64,000 nucleotides of DNA from Populus alba (lineage: Eukaryota > Streptophyta > Magnoliopsida > Malpighiales > Salicaceae), in the NCBI RefSeq assembly GCF_005239225.2, contig NC_133299.1, forward strand, positions 12,342,967-12,406,966, given 5' to 3'. The notes under the pieces are model-generated. The model was not told the DNA's origin and did not search any database. It worked only from the letters and a program-made list of their open reading frames with translations. Each line of letters begins with the position of its first letter. Position 1 is the stretch's first letter. Below are positions 59,901 through 64,000 of this stretch, piece by piece. The position numbers and the translations under genes are program-made.

Positions 59901-61149
59901 GCTGTACGTCAAAGTATCTGTGGTTTGGCTTCACTTCAGGATTGTCTTCTTAAGCTACAGGATTTGTCTCAAAAGAGAGCGACTGGCACTTTAGAAAGCA
60001 CCGTTTGGTCAGAATCTGCTTCTTCTCCGTTACATACCTGAGGTGCTATGATTAGTGGATGTTTGAGATTGTGCAAACTGTAGCAGAGGAATGCATTGTA
60101 CAACATTATTCTGGTAAAGATCCCTCGTTCTCTGTGTTATTAAAACAATCACTCTCTTCTGACAATTAACTTGTTTGCAATGTTTGATTCATGCGATTAC
60201 TTTCTTAGAGGAGATAGATGAATACGGGAGACAAGCTCTAAATTGGAGTACGCCAATTTAGTACTCAGAAAAAGATTATTTCTATTAGCAATCCTAATTC
60301 TTGGTACCCTTGACCAGTGCCATAATCCAAGAGGTCAAATTTAGAAATTGAAAATATAATAATCAAATTATGAGATGACAATCTTGAATTTGGAAAATAC
60401 AAAGGGTTAAACTTCTTAATAATAATAATAATCCAGCATAACTTGTTTTTATACCATGCTTGTACGTTCAGTTTGTGACAGGCACTCCTACAATAGATAC
60501 TCCAAGTAGTTGCTAGACAACTATCCTCCTATTGATTTAGTATCACATTGACTTGAATCACACACACACACACACTAGCTTTGTTGCCTGCGCTATACTG
60601 CAATATCGGATATGGTATGTGCAGCAAATTGGCCTCAACAATGGTCCTTGTGCTAAGAAATAGAAGCAGTCAGAAAGCTACCCAGAGAAAAAAAGTGTGC
60701 ATAAAATGTGCAAGACGAAAAGCATATTTGTCAAAGGAAGTCGTGATATTTCTATAGGTTTTGTGAGGGTCATGGCCATGGTCTTTATTAAAAAAGCATG
60801 AAGCAGGGCACCAAAACAAATTCTTAAGTTCATTGATGCAGCACGCATCTCCTTGGATAGCTGCAGCAGAGGAAAAGCAGAAACTATTTCTGAGTAGATC
60901 ATGCTTTCAATATGAACAGCAAATTGTCCCAGACAACTGAAACCATTCTGGAGAGCTTCTGGACCTCCAAGGCATAGATCATGTTCGTGTGGATCATTGA
61001 GGGAAAAAAGCAAGCCAAAAACGTACTACGGAAACTAAAGACCGCAATAGGCAAGCTGGAAACCGAAACTTATGGTTTTAGGACCAATGACGAGTGAATT
61101 TAAACGTTGGCTGTATGCAGAAACTAAATGATGAGATAGGATGCAACCA
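59901..61149. other. 3' flank of FLN1 and intergenic DNA
   Basis: 59901-60180 is the likely 3' untranslated region. An AAT run lies at 60418-60432 and a CA repeat at 60560-60576. A 111-codon minus-strand frame at 60678-61013 has no recognised domain and no splice context. Confidence 0.4.
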
Positions 61150-61340
61150 AATATTTTGATGTGCTGTATTTAAATTTTTTTTTTTATTAATTTTAAATCA
61201 ATATGTTTTTAGTGTTTTTAAATTATTTTGATATGCTGATGTAAAAAATAAAAAAAATATTATTGGTATGCATTTTAACACGAAAAATAATTTGAAAACT
61301 AACCGCAACTATATTGTCAAATAAGCTCACACGATACACT
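61150..61340 (+). repeat. AT-rich dispersed repeat, copy 10
   Basis: Contains ttaaatcaatatgtttttagtg, aaattattttgatatgctgatg and the tail aactaaccgcaactatattgtcaaataagc. Faces copy 11 in inverted orientation. Confidence 0.65.
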
Positions 61341-61374
61341 AAAAACCAATCTAGCAATTATCATTCGCGTGGTA

Positions 61375-61530
61375 GCAATTGGTTTTTAAATTATTTTTTA
61401 TTTAAAAATATATATATTTTTTTTAATTTTTAAAATTTATATATCAAAATAATTAAAAAATATAAAAAATTAATTTTAAATAAAAAAATTGTATTTTAAT
61501 CAATTTATATTTAGACTGCAATGTGAAACC
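61375..61530 (-). repeat. AT-rich dispersed repeat, copy 11
   Basis: Reverse-oriented copy: gtagcaattggtttttaaat, ttttatttaaaaatatat, then aaaattaattttaaataaaaaa, ending near gactgcaatgtgaaaccgtag. Confidence 0.55.
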
Positions 61531-62474
61531 GTAGCTAAATAAAAGAGAGAAAACAAAGCTTAATCAAAGCTACTATAATCTTAGACAAAAGGAAAAGGAG
61601 GATGTGATTTTCTTTCATATTTTAGTTTTGGGAAATATTTTCCTTCTCAGTTCCTTGACTTGGTTTCTGCTAGAAACTCAAATCAATTCCTTTACTTGTC
61701 AAACATAAGATGTTCTTTACCAAATGTAATATTTGTAGAATCTACATCATCGTTTTCTATAATTTCTCAATAGTTATTTTTTCACACATTTCATAAACTT
61801 GTAAGAGATGAATCTATATTAATATAGCTGATTGATTTTAAGAAAGAAATTAAAAAAAAATAAAGGAGATTAAAAAAAAACAAAGAAAGTACAGCGAAAC
61901 AATAAAGATTGATAGAGGCTTTTCTGCGAAATTGTTGTATGAATGTGGAGTTACTCTCTGAAAAATTTATAACTGATAGAATCACTATTTCTCCTTGAAA
62001 AGCATAAAAACTTTCACATTCCACAGCATTGCTATGAACATTCCGAATAATTTTATTTCATGAGTAATATTTATCACATCCAATTTACAACGATGCCTGA
62101 TTTGACAGCTGAATTTGATCGCCAAGAAGGATAAATCAAAATCTAATTTTGTATAAGGGAATGAAATAATCAATAAATGGAAAAAAATATATATAATCTG
62201 TAACTGACAAAATTATCTCTCTGCACATGTGTGTGTTACTGCGATGATTCACCTAAGAATTATGCCCGACTCTCTCTGCTTCTCCCTTGATTGCTCGTTC
62301 GATCCTCTGTCTAATGAAAAAGAAAAACCTGTTCTGTCACATGAGAAACCTTAAGACTTCTTGACCCTGCCGGCAGCTCCTACAATCCCCTGTCCGGGCA
62401 AAAGCTGCTCCGTGCAGGCACCCACGCTTCCACGTTTCAAGTAATGATGGATATCATATAGTCCACTGCACGAG
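61531..62474. other. Intergenic DNA and 3' flank of the O-fucosyltransferase gene
   Basis: AT-rich with no coding signal to about 62200; 62220-62474 is GC-richer and probably holds the 3' untranslated region of the minus-strand gene that follows. Confidence 0.4.
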
Positions 62475-63896
62475 CTACAAATTCAAGCTTAACCCCTGTC
62501 TATTCAATGCAGCCCTGTTCTTTAGTTTTACTTCATGGACAAGTTTAGGGCTCACAAATTTATCCTGGGAGCTGTTGCATACACATCCAGGAAGAGGATT
62601 TGCATAAAAGTTCTCTTCCTCCTTGGGCAATGAGCCAGCCTGCCGCCGGTATGGTGCTCCAATCCTGTCTGAATGTAAGGTTTGAACCTGTGAAGAGAAT
62701 TCTTCCCAGGATAAGGTACCCTCGTCCAACTGATCAATCAGCGCAACAAAATTTCGTCTGGAATCAAATGCATTCTATCATTAGATTTGATTTTAAAAGT
62801 CCAACTTCCAACAAAGAAGAAAATTCAACGTGAATGTAAGAGTGAGTTTGTTATCTTACTTGTCTGGATTTATAGTTTTTAGAAATCCTTCAAACCTCCT
62901 ATGCCCCTGCACAGCTTTGGCCATGTTTCCATCATAGGTATATATAAAGACATCACTTTCAAGAGCCACGATGTAATCCAAGGCAGCAAGACGATTTTGA
63001 TACGACTTGAAAGGTTCTAATTCTTCTGCAGTTGCTAGATTAGAATGAGAGAACACATTTGGGAACTCTGCAAGGAAGGGTGCCATGCTATCACTTCCAT
63101 ATATCGGCCCTGCAACTATATAGATAGTTGTAGAGGATGGATAGCCCATTGCCCTGAGAAAGATAGCTGCTTCTCTAGGAGTCATCGGGCATCCACCTTG
63201 GAGCCGTCGCGCTTCACTATCAATCTCCTTCTCCTTCCAATGCGGAGTTTTATGCCTCATATCCCTTAGCTCATCGGCCTCTTCCGCGGTAAGGTTGTGG
63301 CTGCAGCCGGTGAATGCAAGCATGTCTTTCTCATATCTGTTAGTCAACATTTGAGCTGGTAAGTTGGCTATTTTTTTCCTTGTGAAATCAGATAGTGCAT
63401 TTTTCCTGTAAAGAGAAAGCTGATAGAACCAGTAGATACGCACCTTAAATGCAAAGCAACATATGGCTCGCTGTTATTTCTTAGTCTATCAACCAGTTTC
63501 TTCCCAAGATCCACAATCTCCTTTGAATACTGCAGTGCTTCATAATTGGCACGGCATCTTAGCCTCTGGATGTGAGCTGCAAGGCCATTATTAGCCAGCC
63601 GTGAATCACTGTGGGTAAACCTTATAACTTTGTACTTCTTCAACAATGCAGCCATCTCCACTCTGTAGTATTTAGCCTGAAAATGAAGCAGCCAAGCTAT
63701 GATTCCAATATCAGGGGAGGTTTTATGGTAATTCAAGGGGAAATGCATGTATTGTTTTCAGACCTTCGACCACGAAACAGGTGCCCTTTCAAGGGGCTTC
63801 TTGCCTGCGTAACGGGGTGGCAAATACTCAACTATATCAATATCACCTTTCAATGCTTCCATAAAGTGCCTCCAGTCAAAAATGTCTTTAAAAGTG
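62475..63896 (-). CDS. O-fucosyltransferase family protein (GT106/DUF246), 5' end outside the window
   Basis: Minus-strand gene; four exons are visible: 63896-63764, 63676-63444, 63336-62860 and 62758-62475, with GT-AG borders and consistent phases. Landmarks in order: [14 protein letters not shown], then [15 protein letters not shown], the conserved [18 protein letters not shown] (which includes the HLR-E-DM-AF-GC core of the family), [27 protein letters not shown], and [18 protein letters not shown] near the end, closing ...RQGLSLNL. Plant members are Golgi type II membrane proteins acting on cell-wall glycans or glycoproteins; the substrate here cannot be read. The N-terminal anchor and first catalytic part lie beyond 64000. 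No frame damage in the visible exons. Confidence 0.88.
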
Positions 63897-64000
63897 CTGA
63901 AAGGGATTGCAAAATTGCTTGGTTTCAGCATTATAACCAGTTGAAGTTTTGAACACCAACTACACACCAGTTAGAATTACATAGAATGATACCTTGGATC

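Noticed and set aside
60678..61013. 111-codon minus-strand frame near the 3' flank of FLN1
   Set aside because: Reads as mixed protein but has no recognised motif, no splice context and no neighbouring exons; may be chance.

Overview
The window is nuclear DNA of a flowering plant, most likely a woody eudicot and probably a poplar or willow relative. It carries chloroplast-targeted photosynthesis genes with spliceosomal introns, AT-rich intergenic DNA, and plant-specific families (legume-lectin membrane protein, plant O-fucosyltransferase, SOUL protein, FLN1). About a dozen copies of one AT-rich dispersed repeat look like a family I associate with Populus; that genus call is inference, not proof.

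Layout. 1-9400 is gene-poor and holds decayed CACTA (En/Spm) elements with TNP2-type and PF03004-type transposase remnants, a lone 14-3-3-like gene fragment, a small inverted-repeat element and the 3' end of a Ty3/gypsy element. 9789-14183 holds two head-to-tail chloroplast fructose-1,6-bisphosphatase genes. Both keep the redox-loop cysteines, but the second has lost two substrate-binding residues. A LisH-domain gene of unknown function lies on the minus strand at about 14629-17386. 17400-26100 is a repeat-rich spacer. A single-exon, membrane-anchored legume-lectin gene lies at 26183-27250, with a degenerate copy of its 3' end 0.8 kb downstream and a broken Ty1/copia fragment beyond.

31463-51290 is a nested transposon cluster inside a dead beta-tubulin gene. 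The tubulin pseudogene (minus strand) was split by a Ty1/copia element (43688-50639, target duplication AGTTC). That copia element was in turn hit by a Ty3/gypsy element now reduced to a solo LTR (48393-50364, TTCAC). A second member of the same gypsy family (31612-43504, CAATG) inserted separately into the tubulin. This Athila-like element has nearly identical LTRs and carries, between integrase and 3' LTR in its own sense, an intronless LOG-family (cytokinin-activating phosphoribohydrolase) gene with an apparent promoter. It looks like a recent host-gene capture and is the most interesting object in the window.

51.3-64 kb returns to ordinary host genes: a SOUL heme-binding gene with an upstream ORF (54710-55321), a small Yos1/IER3IP1-like secretory-pathway gene (56117-56350, minus), FLN1 of the plastid-encoded RNA polymerase complex (58034-59900), and the 3' part of an O-fucosyltransferase gene (62475-63896, minus) that continues past the right edge.

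The two FBPases act in the Calvin cycle and FLN1 supports plastid transcription, so three of the clear host genes are chloroplast-directed. Neighbouring genes are otherwise functionally independent, as usual in plants. No tRNA, rRNA or CRISPR was seen.
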